From Amycolatopsis mediterranei (GTDB lineage Bacteria; Actinomycetota; Actinomycetes; Mycobacteriales; Pseudonocardiaceae), in contig NZ_CP100416.1 of NCBI RefSeq assembly GCF_026017845.1, positions 6,804,326 through 6,868,325 on the forward strand: a stretch of 64,000 nucleotides of DNA, written 5' to 3'. Below, one piece after another: positions 8,127 through 17,567 of this stretch. The notes below the pieces were generated by a model that worked only from the letters and a program-made list of their open reading frames with translations, ran no database searches and had not been told where the DNA came from. A program made the position numbers and the translations under genes. Numbering within the stretch: the stretch's first letter is position 1; each line of letters starts with the position of its first letter.

Positions 8127-8823
8127 CGTCGTCCGCCGTCGGCGGGGTGTCGGTGGCGTGCAGGTGCCCGACTTCCTGGGCCAGCACCATGGTGAACCCG
8201 CCGTCGGAGTCGCGTTCCCAGGCCGTCACCGAGCCGTTCGGAACCTCGGTGGCGTCGGCGGCACGCAGCAGGTCGGGTTCGGGCAGCCCTTCGAGCAGGT
8301 AGCGCAGGGCGAAGACGGTCATCTCGTGGGCGGCCAGCAGAACGCGCTTTCCGGCGTGGTCCACGCTCAGCTCGCTGAGCAGGGACCGCAGCCGCAGCAC
8401 GACGTCCGCCCAGGACTCACCGCCCGGCGGCCGGTAGTAGAACTTGCCGAGCCGCCGCTTGCGCCGCAGCTCGTCGGGCCACCGCTCACCGACGCCGTGC
8501 GAGGTCAGCAGGTCCAGCACGCCGAGCTCGCGGTCGCGCAGCCGTTCGTCCGGGATGATCGTCACCCCTTCGGGGGTGGCCAGCCGGGCGGTGTCCCAGG
8601 CACGGCGGTAGGTGGAGGTGATGACGACATCCGGCGGCTGCTCCGCGAGGAACTTCCCCGCCGCCGAAGCCTGCTCCCGCCCCAGGTCCGTCAGCGGCAC
8701 GTCGGCGTCGCGTTCGGCGATGTCGATCACGTCCGCGCCGGCCGCCTCCGCCTCTTCCCTGGCCACGTTTCCGGTGCTTTGGCCGTGCCGCAGCACACCC
8801 ACCCAGTCCAAGTCGACGTTCAC
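8104..8823 (-). CDS. Histidine phosphatase family protein
   Basis: Phosphoglycerate-mutase-like phosphatase of 239 residues. The catalytic LRHGQS is at about residues 11-16 and the second His is in AAHEMTV near residue 165; Arg in STYRRAWDTA and Glu in RDRELG complete the active site. It is larger than SixA and fits the broad-specificity phosphatase group. It overlaps and probably drives the downstream NAD(P)H-hydrate dehydratase gene. The substrate is unknown. Confidence 0.85.
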   Translation of the reverse strand: MNVDLDWVGVLRHGQSTGNVAREEAEAAGADVIDIAERDADVPLTDLGREQASAAGKFLAEQPPDVVITSTYRRAWDTARLATPEGVTIIPDERLRDRELGVLDLLTSHGVGERWPDELRRKRRLGKFYYRPPGGESWADVVLRLRSLLSELSVDHAGKRVLLAAHEMTVFALRYLLEGLPEPDLLRAADATEVPNGSVTAWERDSDGGFTMVLAQEVGHLHATDTPPTADDDAAQQLS

Positions 8824-8892
8824 GACGGCCTGGTACCCCGGGAGACCCGCCGTCGAAACCCGGGATGGTTAGGCCCGCAAAGGACTTGCGGC

Positions 8893-8898
8893 TAGGGT
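8893..8898 (+). promoter_or_regulatory. -10 hexamer TAGGGT, leaderless type
   Basis: TAGGGT lies 6 nt before ATG 8905 with no RBS. TTAGGC at 8869-8874 is an 18-bp-spaced -35 candidate. Confidence 0.45.
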
Positions 8899-8904
8899 CG
8901 TGCC

Positions 8905-10128
8905 ATGTCGCGAAGTCTCGACGCCGAAAACCGGCTGCAGCAGCTGGAGGCGATCATCGGTGCTCCGGCCACCCACCTCGGGCTGGCCGAGATGCTCGCC
9001 GAAACCCTCCAGAGGCTGCGCGAGGTCATGGCGGTCGACACCGCGACCGTGCTCCGTTACCAGCCCAGCGGCCGCCAGCTGGTGGCCTTCGCGGCGGCCG
9101 GGATCGAGGAGGAGGTCCACCAGGGCGTGCGGGTGCCGGTGGGCCGCGGCTTCGCCGGCCGGGTCGCGCTCGAACGGGCGCCCGTCATCCTCGACCACGT
9201 CGACGAAACGACCGTCGTGAACTCCCTGCTGTGGGAACGCGGGCTGCACTCCATGCTCGGCGTGCCGATGATCGCCGGCGGCGAGCTCGTGGGCGTGCTG
9301 CACATCGGTTCCGTCGCGCTCAGGCAGTTCGGTGAGTCCGAAGTGATCACCATGCAGCTGCTCGCCGACCGCCTGGCGATGGCCGTCCAGGTGGAGGCGC
9401 TGGAAGAGAACCGCACGGCCACCATGGCACTGCAGCGCAGCCTGCTGCCCAGCAGCCTGCCCGAGGTGCCGGGCCTGGCCTTCGGCGCCCGGTACGTGCC
9501 CGGTGCGGAGACCGGGCTCGGCGGGGATTGGTACGACCTGTTCTCCCTGCCGGGTGACCGGCTCGGCGTCGTGATGGGCGACGTCTCCGGGCACGGCCTC
9601 GACGCGGCAGTGATCATGGGGCGGCTGCGCAGCGCCCTGCGGGCCTACGCCCTCGACTGCGAAAGTCCCGCCGAGGTGCTCGCCAAGCTCGACCGCAAGG
9701 CCAACCACTTCGAGCACGGGGCGATGGCCACGGTGGCCTACGGGATCATCGGCGCGGACCGCGAGACGCTGACGCTGTCCCTCGCCGGGCACCTGCCCCC
9801 GGTGCTCGCCCTGCCCGGCGCGGCGGCCCGGCTGGTGGACTCGCCCCCGGATCCCCCGATCGGGCTGACCATCGGCGTGCCCGAGCGGCGCACCACCGTC
9901 GTCGAACTGCCCTCCGACGGCGTGCTCGTGTTCTACACCGACGGGCTGGTCGAGCGCCGGGACCGCCCGGTGGACGTCGGCATGGAGCAGCTGGCGCAGG
10001 CCGTGCGCGCCGGGGATCCCGAATGGGTCTGCGCGCAGGTCATGGCCGCGATGATCGGCAGCAGGCCGGCCCAAGACGACGTCGCCGTGCTGGCCATCCG
10101 GCGCCGTGACGTCCCGGCCGGCGCCTGA
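8905..10128 (+). CDS. GAF domain - SpoIIE-type PP2C phosphatase
   Basis: Cytoplasmic 407-residue sensor phosphatase of the RsbU/SpoIIE class. It would dephosphorylate a STAS antagonist and so release a sigma factor. An N-terminal GAF domain (about 10-165) is followed by a PP2C domain (about 190-400) with the metal motifs GGDWYD (near 205), GDVSGHG (near 230) and QDDVAVL near the C-terminus, all intact. The STAS gene at 10150-10533 is convergent and 21 bp away, a likely substrate. It appears to be translated from a leaderless mRNA. Confidence 0.88.
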   Translation: MSRSLDAENRLQQLEAIIGAPATHLGLAEMLAETLQRLREVMAVDTATVLRYQPSGRQLVAFAAAGIEEEVHQGVRVPVGRGFAGRVALERAPVILDHVDETTVVNSLLWERGLHSMLGVPMIAGGELVGVLHIGSVALRQFGESEVITMQLLADRLAMAVQVEALEENRTATMALQRSLLPSSLPEVPGLAFGARYVPGAETGLGGDWYDLFSLPGDRLGVVMGDVSGHGLDAAVIMGRLRSALRAYALDCESPAEVLAKLDRKANHFEHGAMATVAYGIIGADRETLTLSLAGHLPPVLALPGAAARLVDSPPDPPIGLTIGVPERRTTVVELPSDGVLVFYTDGLVERRDRPVDVGMEQLAQAVRAGDPEWVCAQVMAAMIGSRPAQDDVAVLAIRRRDVPAGA

Positions 10129-10149
10129 GCGGGGCCGGGACGATCCGGA

Positions 10150-10533
10150 TCAGGACCCGGCCAGTGCCGCTTCGCGGGTCGGGAAGAGCGAGAGGCTCTC
10201 CTCGAGCCCGGTCAGCTGGATCGGGCGCAGGGTGGCCCGGCCGGAGGCGACGATCCGGACCGCGGTGCCGGTTCCGGCGTTGCGGTGGATGGTCAGCAGC
10301 GCGGTCAGTCCGGGCGAGGCGAGGAACTCGACCCGGCTCAGGTCGACCACCAGGACCGGCGGCTGCTCGGCCAGTGCCTCGTCCGCGGCCTGCACGAGCG
10401 CCGGCGCGGTGGTGGTGTCCACGTCCCCGGCGACCTCGACCACGGTCGCTTCTCCCTGCTCCGTCCGGGCGATCCGGAATTCCCCGAACGGCACAGCGGT
10501 GGCCGAGCTTTCGAAGTGGGTGTGCTCGGTCAT
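10150..10533 (-). CDS. STAS-domain anti-sigma factor antagonist
   Basis: RsbV/SpoIIAA-like protein of 127 residues. The phosphoacceptor region reads FLASPGLTALL, with the Ser kept although the usual preceding Asp is Ala. ATG 10533 was chosen because it has a strong RBS (GAGGAGAC). The longer in-frame reading starts at a TTG without an RBS. It would be phosphorylated by an RsbW-like kinase and reactivated by the neighbouring GAF/PP2C phosphatase, which is convergent. Confidence 0.85.
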   Translation of the reverse strand: MTEHTHFESSATAVPFGEFRIARTEQGEATVVEVAGDVDTTTAPALVQAADEALAEQPPVLVVDLSRVEFLASPGLTALLTIHRNAGTGTAVRIVASGRATLRPIQLTGLEESLSLFPTREAALAGS

Positions 10534-10701
10534 GGCGTTTGTCTCCTCGCCTTCGGCAGCACCCTCCGGCAACCGGTGGGCGTGCGTGTTCACGAAGGCT
10601 GTCTGCTCAACCACTGCCAATCATGCCTGCCCGGGCGACACACCGCCGTGTCAGCACCCCCTCGGCTTCCGGTCGCCGCGCCGAACAGGCAGGATGTCGC
10701 C

Positions 10702-11082
10702 ATGGGCGAACGGGACGTGACCGGGGACTCACTCGACGACGCAGCCAGTTCGGCGGGATCGGTCGCACTGGAGAACCGCGACGGCGCAGTGGTCCTGCGC
10801 GTCGACGGCGCTCTCGACTTGGCGCTGGCACCGAAATTACGCCGATTGGCCGAACGGGCGGCGCGGCTGGGGCCGTCGCTGCTGGTCATCGACCTCACCG
10901 GCGTCACCTTCCTGGCCTCGGCGGGCATGGCCGAACTCGTCCGGGCGCACCGCGGGCCCACCGCGTCGGCACCGCTGCGGGTGGTGGCCGCCGGCCGGAT
11001 CACGCTGCGCCCGCTGCAACTGACCCGGCTGGTCGACGAACTCGCCATCTACCCGTCGCTCTCGGAAGCGCTGGCCCCCTGA
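10702..11082 (+). CDS. STAS-domain anti-sigma factor antagonist
   Basis: 126-residue SpoIIAA-like protein with the core VVLRVDGALDLALAP and phosphoacceptor segment FLASAGMAEL (Ser present). It is the first gene of a run on the + strand: its TGA overlaps the ATG of the GAF/SpoIIE phosphatase gene, which in turn overlaps the anti-sigma gene. This gives a complete switch in one operon: antagonist, phosphatase, kinase. Confidence 0.87.
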   Translation: MGERDVTGDSLDDAASSAGSVALENRDGAVVLRVDGALDLALAPKLRRLAERAARLGPSLLVIDLTGVTFLASAGMAELVRAHRGPTASAPLRVVAAGRITLRPLQLTRLVDELAIYPSLSEALAP

Positions 11083-12665
11083 TGACGTCCCGGCCGGAAT
11101 TCGACGCAGTCGTGGACGCCGTGCGCGGGGCCTTCGCCGGCCGCGACGGCGCTCCGGCGGCCACCGCGGTCCGCTCGCTCGGCCCGGTCGAGGTGCGCGC
11201 GGTGCTCGGCGACCACCTCGTGCTGACGGTGACCGACCGCACGGTCCTCGAAGAACTGGTGCCGGGCAACGAGATCACCCACGCGATCGCCGTCGCGGCC
11301 GACGACGGCGAGTACGGCGCATTGGTCTACACCACCGAGGAGATCGGCGAAGGTCCTCCGGCCGTCGCCGCCGCCATCGAGGCCGCCACCGCCGGGCTGG
11401 CCGCCACCGTCCGGCGGTTGCGGAGCGAAGCCGCGGTCCTCGACGCGCTGCACTCCACGGGCCGCGAACTGACCGCACAGCTGGACATCGACCGGATCGT
11501 CCAGGACGCGACCGACGCGGCCACGAAAGCGACCGGCGCCGGCTTCGGCGCGTTCTTCTACAACCTGATCGACGAGTTCGGCGAGTCCTACACGCTGTAC
11601 ACGATTTCCGGGGTCCCGCGGGAGGCATTCGCCCGGTTCCCCATGCCGCGCAACACCGACGTGTTCGCGCCCACCTTCGACGGCACCGGCACGGTGCGCA
11701 GCCCCGACATCACCCAGGACCCGCGGTTCGGGAACAACGCGCCGCACCACGGGATGCCGGAAGGGCACCTGCCCGTGTGCAGCTACCTGGCCGTCTCGGC
11801 GATCAGCCCCACCTCCGGCGAGGTGCTGGGCGGGTTCTTCTTCGGCCACCCCGAACCCGGCCGGTTCACCGCCCGGCACGAGTACCTGGCCGAAGGCATC
11901 GCTGCCTACTCGGCCATCGCGCTGGACAACGCCCGGCTCTACGAACGCGAGCGCACCCTCGCCACCGAACTGTCCCGCAGCATGCTGCCGGTGGCCCCGC
12001 CCACCCCGGGCCTCGACGTGCTCACCCGGTACCTGCCCGCGGCCACCGGGAGCAAGGTCGGCGGCGACTGGTTCGACGTGATCCGGCTGCCGTCGGGCGC
12101 CACCGCGTTCGTCATCGGCGACGTCGTCGGCCACGGCGTCACCGCCGCGACGGTGATGGGCCAGGTCCGCACGGCCGTCCGCAGCTACGCCCTGCTGGAA
12201 CTGCCGCCGTCGGAGGTGCTGCGCAACGTCTCCGAGCTGACCGCCGGCCTGTTCGGCGAAAGCTTCGTGACCTGCTTCTACGCGGTCCACCAGCCCGCCG
12301 ACGGGACGCTCGCCTTCGCGAACGCCGGCCACCTGCCCGCGATCCTGATCCGGCCGGGCGAGCCGCCCGAGCAGATCGGCGAGGCGCTGGCGCAGCCGCT
12401 GGGCGTCGGCTCGGTCTTCCCGCAGCGCAGCGCGGGCTTCCCGGTGGGCGCGGACCTGGTGCTCTACACCGACGGACTGGTCGAGAGCCGAACCCGCGAC
12501 CTCACCCTGGGCATCGAATGGCTGCTGGCGGGTATCCCGGGACTGCTGACCGCGGACGACCTGGAAACGGCGTGGGACAAGCTCGTCGACGAACTGACGC
12601 GCGGACGGCACGACGACGACATCGCCGTCATCCACGTGCGCCACCGCGGAGAGGACACCCCATGA
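11082..12665 (+). CDS. GAF domain - SpoIIE-type PP2C phosphatase (527 aa)
   Basis: Sensor phosphatase of the partner-switching operon. The N-terminal 115 residues form an alpha/beta region of unknown type. A GAF domain follows (about 120-290; GFGAFFYNL, VCSYLAVSAISPTSGEVLGG), then a PP2C domain (about 310-525) with GGDWFD, GDVVGHG and DDDIAVI metal motifs intact. Its start overlaps the STAS stop and its stop overlaps the anti-sigma ATG, so the three products should be made in balance. The GAF ligand is unknown. Confidence 0.9.
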   Translation: MTSRPEFDAVVDAVRGAFAGRDGAPAATAVRSLGPVEVRAVLGDHLVLTVTDRTVLEELVPGNEITHAIAVAADDGEYGALVYTTEEIGEGPPAVAAAIEAATAGLAATVRRLRSEAAVLDALHSTGRELTAQLDIDRIVQDATDAATKATGAGFGAFFYNLIDEFGESYTLYTISGVPREAFARFPMPRNTDVFAPTFDGTGTVRSPDITQDPRFGNNAPHHGMPEGHLPVCSYLAVSAISPTSGEVLGGFFFGHPEPGRFTARHEYLAEGIAAYSAIALDNARLYERERTLATELSRSMLPVAPPTPGLDVLTRYLPAATGSKVGGDWFDVIRLPSGATAFVIGDVVGHGVTAATVMGQVRTAVRSYALLELPPSEVLRNVSELTAGLFGESFVTCFYAVHQPADGTLAFANAGHLPAILIRPGEPPEQIGEALAQPLGVGSVFPQRSAGFPVGADLVLYTDGLVESRTRDLTLGIEWLLAGIPGLLTADDLETAWDKLVDELTRGRHDDDIAVIHVRHRGEDTP

Positions 12666-13093
12666 CGGACCCCCTCCCCCCGGGCGCGCCCGCTCTCCCG
12701 GTTTCGTTCCACCAGCGCACCGCCGCGATCGCCGAACGGCTGCCGGCCCTGCGCGCGGCCCTGGCCCGGTGGCTGGCCACGCTGAGCCGGTTCGACGTGC
12801 GCTTGAGCGTCGAACGCCGGGAGGACATCGTGCTCGCCGGCTACGAGGCGATGGCCAATTCGGCCGAGCACGCCTACCCGCACGGGGAGGCGGGCCCGGT
12901 CGACGTCCGGGCCGAAGCACAGCCCGGGCGGCTGACCGTGACGGTCACCGACTACGGCACCTGGCGGCCGCCGGCCGCCTCCGACGGGCTGCGGGGCCGC
13001 GGCCTGCTGCTCATCGACACCCTCGCCGACCACAGCGCGCAGGTGCACCGCGACGACGGCACCACGGTCACCATGACCTGGCTGACCGGCTGA
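12662..13093 (+). CDS. RsbW-like anti-sigma factor serine kinase
   Basis: 143-residue GHKL ATPase. The N box GYEAMANSAEHAYP lies near residues 60-73, the G1 box is VTDYGTW and the G2 box LRGRGLLLIDTLAD. As in many actinobacterial members, the G1 box keeps D-x-G. It is the last gene of the antagonist-phosphatase-kinase operon, overlapping the phosphatase stop by 4 bp. The cognate sigma factor is not encoded nearby. Confidence 0.87.
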   Translation: MTDPLPPGAPALPVSFHQRTAAIAERLPALRAALARWLATLSRFDVRLSVERREDIVLAGYEAMANSAEHAYPHGEAGPVDVRAEAQPGRLTVTVTDYGTWRPPAASDGLRGRGLLLIDTLADHSAQVHRDDGTTVTMTWLTG

Positions 13094-13155
13094 CACCCGG
13101 CACGGTGGGGGCCGGTCGAGTAGGCTCGGCCAGGGCCGCGTGAACCTGGAGTGTG

Positions 13156-16100
13156 ATGAGCGTCGGGGAAGAGGCCGGCCACCGTGCCGTGTTTCCGGGC
13201 AGCAGCCGGATGGCCGCCCGGATGCGGGACTTCGACTGGACGACGTCTCCGCTCGGGCCGCCGCGGGACTGGCCGGCCAGCCTGACGACGGCGGTGCGCA
13301 TCTGCCTGACCTCGCGCTTCCCCATGATCGTCTGGTGGGGTCCGGAGCTGCGGTTCCTCTACAACGACGCGTACCTGCCGCTGCTGGGCACGAAGCACCC
13401 GGCGCTGGACAAGCCGGGCTCGGAAGTCTGGAACGAGATCTGGCACATCATCGGCCCGATGCTGGACAGCGTGATGACCACCGGCGAGGCGACCTGGTCG
13501 GAGGATCTGCTGCTGCCGATGAACCGGCACGGCTACTGGGAAGAGACCTACTGGACGTACTCATACAGCCCGGTGCACGACGACCGCGGCACGGTCCGGG
13601 CGGTGTTCACCGCGGTCTCGGACACGACCGAGCGCGTGATCGGCGCACGCCGGCTGGCGACGCTGCGCGAGCTCGGCGCCCAGGCCGGGGTCGCCCGCAC
13701 CGTGGACGAAGCCTGTGAGCTGGTCGCCGGCGTGCTGGGGCGCGCGGAGGCCGACGTCCCCTACGCCGCGATCCACGTCCGCGGGGCCGACGGCGAACCG
13801 GCGCTCGCGGCCGTCACCCCCGGTGGCGCCGGCGCGGGCGACGAGACCGCGTGGCCGCTCAAGGACGTGCTCGCCGACGGGGTCGCGCGGACGGTCTCGG
13901 ACGGGATGCTGGGCGAACTGCCCTCGGGCGGCTGGTCGACGCCGCCCGCCGAAGCGATGGTGCTGCCGCTGCCCGGCGACGCCGGTGATGCCGCCACCGG
14001 GGTGATCGTGCTGGCCGCGAGCGCCGGGCGCGCGCTCGACGAGTCCTACCGGACCTTCCTCGGGCTGGTCGCCCAGCAGACGACGGCGCTGGTCAACGGC
14101 GCGATCGCCTACCAGGTCCAGCAGCGGCGCGCCGAGGAGCTGGCCGCACTGGACGCGGCGAAGACCACCTTCTTCGCCAACATCAGCCACGAGTTCCGGA
14201 CCCCGTTGACGCTGATCCTGGGCCCCGCCGCCGAGCTGCGGGAGGCGCTGGCCGGCGCCGGCGAGCGGGTGCGCGAGGAGGTCGACGTCATCCAGCGCAA
14301 CGCGTTGCGGCTGGGTCGGCTGGTGAACAACCTGCTCGACTTCTCCCGGATCGAAGCCGGCCGGATGCAGGCGCGCTTCGAACCGGTGGACCTCGGGACG
14401 TTCACCGCGGAGCTGGCGAGCGTCTTCCGCGCCGCCGTCGAGCGGGCCGGGCTGGCGTTCGACGTCGACTGCCGCCCGTCGGACGAGCCCGTGCACGTCG
14501 ATCGCGGGATGTGGGAGAAGGTCGTCTTCAACTTGCTGTCCAACGCGGTCAAGTTCACCTTCGACGGCGCGATCCGGGTGACGAGCGCCGTCGAGGCCGG
14601 GCACGCCGTGATCGCGGTGTCCGACACCGGGATCGGGATCGACGCCGCCGAGCTGCCGCGCCTGTTCGAGCGGTTCCACCGGATCCCGTCGGCGCGGGCG
14701 CGGTCGAACGAAGGCAGCGGCATCGGCTTGGCGCTGGTGCGCGAGCTCGTCGGCATGCACGGCGGCAGCGTCGCGGTGGAAAGCACGCCGGGTGCCGGGA
14801 CGACGTTCCGGGTCCGGGTGCCGCTGGGCACCCGGCACCTGCCCGCCGAGCACGTCGTCGAAGAAGCCACGACCGGCCAGCTCGCCGCGGATTCCGCGGA
14901 ACCGTACGTGCAGGAAGCCCTGCGATGGCTGCCCGACGGCGACCGAGCCGGCCGCCCGGCGGTCGACGGCGACCAGCACCTGGGCGCCCGCGTGCTGGTC
15001 GCCGACGACAACGCCGACATGCGCGACTACCTCGTCCGGCTGTTGCGCGACGACTACGCGGTGACCGCGGTGCGCGACGGCGTCGAGGCGTTCGCCGCCG
15101 CCTGCGCCGAGCCGCCCGAGCTGATCATCAGCGACGTCATGATGCCGCGGCTGGACGGCCTCGGCCTGCTCGCCGAGCTGCGGGGCGACCCGCGCACCGC
15201 CGCCGTGCCCGTCCTGCTGCTGTCGGCCAGGGCTGGTCAGGAAGCCGCCGTCGACGGGCTGGCCGCCGGTGCGGACGACTACCTCGTGAAGCCGTTTTCG
15301 GCGCGGGAGCTGCTCGCCCGCGTCCGCACGACCGTCCAGCTGGCGAGGCTGCGCACGCAGCACGCCCGGTGGCGCGCGGCGATGATCGACTCGCTGCAGG
15401 AGGGCTTCTTCGTCTGCGACGCCGACGGACGGGTCGTGGAGATCAACACGGCGTTCACCGAACTGCTGGGCTTCGGCACCGGTGGGCTGCCCTACGCCCC
15501 GCCGTTCGCGTGGTGGCCCGACCGGGACGCCGAACCCGCCGCCTATCACCAGGTCGCGGACGCCTTCGGCGGCGCTTGGGACGAGCCGGGCGGCAGCTTC
15601 GTGCTGCCGATGCGCCACCGGGACGGGCACCGGTTGTGGGTCGCGGTCGCCTACAACCAGCTGCAGGACGACGAGGGCAGGCGGCGGCTGGTCGGCACGA
15701 TCCGCGACGTCACGGCCGAGCGCTACGCGGTCCAGCGCGAAAGCACGCTCGCCTCGATGAACCAGCGCCTCGCCGGGATCAGCGGGGCGCCGGAGGTGCT
15801 CCGCACCGCGCTGGAGCTGCTGCGCGAGCTGTGGGACGCCCAGCGCGTCCTCGCGGTGACCTGGCCCCGCGACGGCGAGCCGGAGCTCGCGTCCACCGAT
15901 CCCGCCGACCGGCTTTGGCCGGACCTCGCCTCGCCGCTGCGCGCGACCCTGGACCACCTCCGCTCGCTCCCGGCGTTGCACGCGACCCCGGCCGGCAGCG
16001 GCGCGGGTACCACCGTCGACCACCCCGGCGGCCGGCTGACGCTGTGGGTCGAGCCCGCGCCGGGCCGCCCGCTCGGCACCGAAGACCGGACGCTGCTGGC

Positions 16101-17241
16101 GCTGCTGGCCGGGACGCTCGCGCACGCCCTGCGCCGCGCCCACCGCGACGACCGGCAGCGGGAAGTCGCCCTCGCGCTGCAGCGCTCGATCCTCGGGCCG
16201 GCCCGGCTCCCCGACGGCTTCGCGGTGCGCTACGAGCCGGCGAACCCGCCCCTGGAGGTCGGTGGCGACTGGTACGACGTCGTCCCGCTGGCCGGCGACC
16301 GGATCGGCATCGTCGTCGGCGACTGCGTCGGCCGGGGACTCGCCGCGGCCGCGGTGATGGGCCAGCTCCGCAGCGCCTGCCGCGCGCTGCTGCTGGAAGC
16401 CAGCAGCCCGGCGCACACGCTCAGCGCACTCGACCGCTTCGCCGGGCGGCTGCCGGGTGCGTTGTGCACCACGGTCTTCTGCGGGGTGCTCGACCCGGCC
16501 ACCGGCACGCTCACCTACAGCAGCGCCGGGCACCCACCCGCCACCCTCGTGCACCGCGACGGCACGGCGGACTTCCTCGACGCGGGCGGCAGCGTGCCGC
16601 TGGCCGTCCGGGTCACGGTGTCGCGCCCGGAAGCCACGGCGGTCGTGCCGATCGGCTCGCTGCTGATGCTCTACACCGACGGGCTGGTCGAGCGCCGCCG
16701 CGAGTCGCTCGACGACGGCATGGACCGGGCCACCACGGTCGCCCACGACACGCGGGACGCCGAGCTCGGCGAGCTGGCGACCGCCCTGATGGACCGGCTC
16801 CGGCCCGCCGACGGCTACGAGGACGACGTCGCGCTGCTGCTCTACCGCCGGTCGGTCCCCGCGCTGGACTTCGAGTTCGCCGCGCACCCGGACCACCTCG
16901 CCTCGACCCGCCAGTGGCTGCGCGCCTGGCTGGAAAACGCGGCCCTCGAGCCGGACCTCGCCCAGGACGTGCTCGTCGCGGCGGGCGAAGCCTGCGCCAA
17001 CGCCGTCGAGCACGCCTACCTCGAGGGCACCGGGGCGACCGCGCACCTCTCGGCCCGGCTCACCGGCGCCCACCTGGTCGTCACGGTGACCGACCGGGGT
17101 CACTGGAGACAGCCGCCGCCGGACAACCACGTGCTGCGCGGGCGCGGCGTGCCGATGATGGAAGCGCTGGCCGACGCGGTCGCCTTCCGGCACGACGCCA
17201 CCGGAACCACCGTCACGCTGGAATGGAGGATCGGTTCGTGA
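13156..17241 (+). CDS. Giant hybrid: PAS/GAF histidine kinase - receiver - PAS/GAF - SpoIIE PP2C - RsbW-like ATPase (1361 aa)
   Basis: Single polypeptide joining two-component and partner-switching outputs. Approximate order: PAS-like sensor 20-155 (WTTSPLGPPRDWP, as in related hybrid kinases); GAF 170-320; HisKA 335-400 with phospho-His in ISHEFRTPL; HATPase 440-565 (NLLSNAVKF, DTGIGI, GSGIGLALV); receiver 615-735 with phospho-Asp in LIISDVMMP; PAS 745-860; GAF-like 865-1000; PP2C 1003-1225 (GGDWYD, GDCVGRG, EDDVALL); RsbW-like HATPase 1235-1355 (GEACANAVEHAY, LRGRGVPMMEAL). The phosphatase motif has Arg where His is usual (GDVSGHG). The stop overlaps the GTG of a STAS gene, a likely shared substrate of its phosphatase and kinase ends. 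Confidence 0.9.
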   Translation: MSVGEEAGHRAVFPGSSRMAARMRDFDWTTSPLGPPRDWPASLTTAVRICLTSRFPMIVWWGPELRFLYNDAYLPLLGTKHPALDKPGSEVWNEIWHIIGPMLDSVMTTGEATWSEDLLLPMNRHGYWEETYWTYSYSPVHDDRGTVRAVFTAVSDTTERVIGARRLATLRELGAQAGVARTVDEACELVAGVLGRAEADVPYAAIHVRGADGEPALAAVTPGGAGAGDETAWPLKDVLADGVARTVSDGMLGELPSGGWSTPPAEAMVLPLPGDAGDAATGVIVLAASAGRALDESYRTFLGLVAQQTTALVNGAIAYQVQQRRAEELAALDAAKTTFFANISHEFRTPLTLILGPAAELREALAGAGERVREEVDVIQRNALRLGRLVNNLLDFSRIEAGRMQARFEPVDLGTFTAELASVFRAAVERAGLAFDVDCRPSDEPVHVDRGMWEKVVFNLLSNAVKFTFDGAIRVTSAVEAGHAVIAVSDTGIGIDAAELPRLFERFHRIPSARARSNEGSGIGLALVRELVGMHGGSVAVESTPGAGTTFRVRVPLGTRHLPAEHVVEEATTGQLAADSAEPYVQEALRWLPDGDRAGRPAVDGDQHLGARVLVADDNADMRDYLVRLLRDDYAVTAVRDGVEAFAAACAEPPELIISDVMMPRLDGLGLLAELRGDPRTAAVPVLLLSARAGQEAAVDGLAAGADDYLVKPFSARELLARVRTTVQLARLRTQHARWRAAMIDSLQEGFFVCDADGRVVEINTAFTELLGFGTGGLPYAPPFAWWPDRDAEPAAYHQVADAFGGAWDEPGGSFVLPMRHRDGHRLWVAVAYNQLQDDEGRRRLVGTIRDVTAERYAVQRESTLASMNQRLAGISGAPEVLRTALELLRELWDAQRVLAVTWPRDGEPELASTDPADRLWPDLASPLRATLDHLRSLPALHATPAGSGAGTTVDHPGGRLTLWVEPAPGRPLGTEDRTLLALLAGTLAHALRRAHRDDRQREVALALQRSILGPARLPDGFAVRYEPANPPLEVGGDWYDVVPLAGDRIGIVVGDCVGRGLAAAAVMGQLRSACRALLLEASSPAHTLSALDRFAGRLPGALCTTVFCGVLDPATGTLTYSSAGHPPATLVHRDGTADFLDAGGSVPLAVRVTVSRPEATAVVPIGSLLMLYTDGLVERRRESLDDGMDRATTVAHDTRDAELGELATALMDRLRPADGYEDDVALLLYRRSVPALDFEFAAHPDHLASTRQWLRAWLENAALEPDLAQDVLVAAGEACANAVEHAYLEGTGATAHLSARLTGAHLVVTVTDRGHWRQPPPDNHVLRGRGVPMMEALADAVAFRHDATGTTVTLEWRIGS

Positions 17242-17540
17242 CGACGGCACTCACACTGGCCGGCGGCCAGGGCGACGACGGGGACCGGGTCCTTTCCGTC
17301 GCGGGGGAGATCGACATGAGCAACGCCGCGGAGTTCGGCGCGGCGCTGGACGGCGAACTGGCGGCGGGCGCCGCCGTCACCGTGGACCTCACCGGGGTGT
17401 CCTACCTCGACAGTGCCGGCGTCGCGGTGCTGTTCGACCGGGTCGGCGAACACGACCTGCGGCTGGTCGCCCCGCCGCTGCTCGACCGGGTACTGCGCGT
17501 GTCGGGGCTCACCCAGGTAGCGAAGGTCATGATCCGCTGA
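17238..17540 (+). CDS. STAS-domain anti-sigma factor antagonist
   Basis: 100-residue SpoIIAA-like protein with LSVAGEIDMSNA and the phosphoacceptor site YLDSAGVAVLF, which is fully canonical (D-S-x-G). GTG 17238 overlaps the stop of the giant hybrid (GTGA), so the two are co-translated. An in-frame ATG at 17223 is an alternative start. It is the obvious target of the PP2C and RsbW-like domains of the hybrid. Confidence 0.87.
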   Translation: MTTALTLAGGQGDDGDRVLSVAGEIDMSNAAEFGAALDGELAAGAAVTVDLTGVSYLDSAGVAVLFDRVGEHDLRLVAPPLLDRVLRVSGLTQVAKVMIR

Positions 17541-17542
17541 AC

Positions 17543-17567
17543 GGTTGACCGCCCGCTCACGGGGTAA
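17543..17567 (+). promoter_or_regulatory. SigB/SigF-like promoter candidate (GGTTG ... GGGTAA)
   Basis: GTTG at 17544-17547 and GGGTAA at 17562-17567 are separated by 14 bp. This matches the GTTT-N14-GGGTA pattern known for actinobacterial SigB/SigF-family promoters. It lies directly after the STAS gene and 240 bp before the GAF-ANTAR gene, inside a partner-switching block. The assignment rests on motif shape only. Confidence 0.4.

Noticed and set aside
13561..17250. 1229-codon antisense frame opposite the giant hybrid kinase
   Set aside because: Low-complexity composition, no motifs, complete overlap with a gene showing many intact domains.
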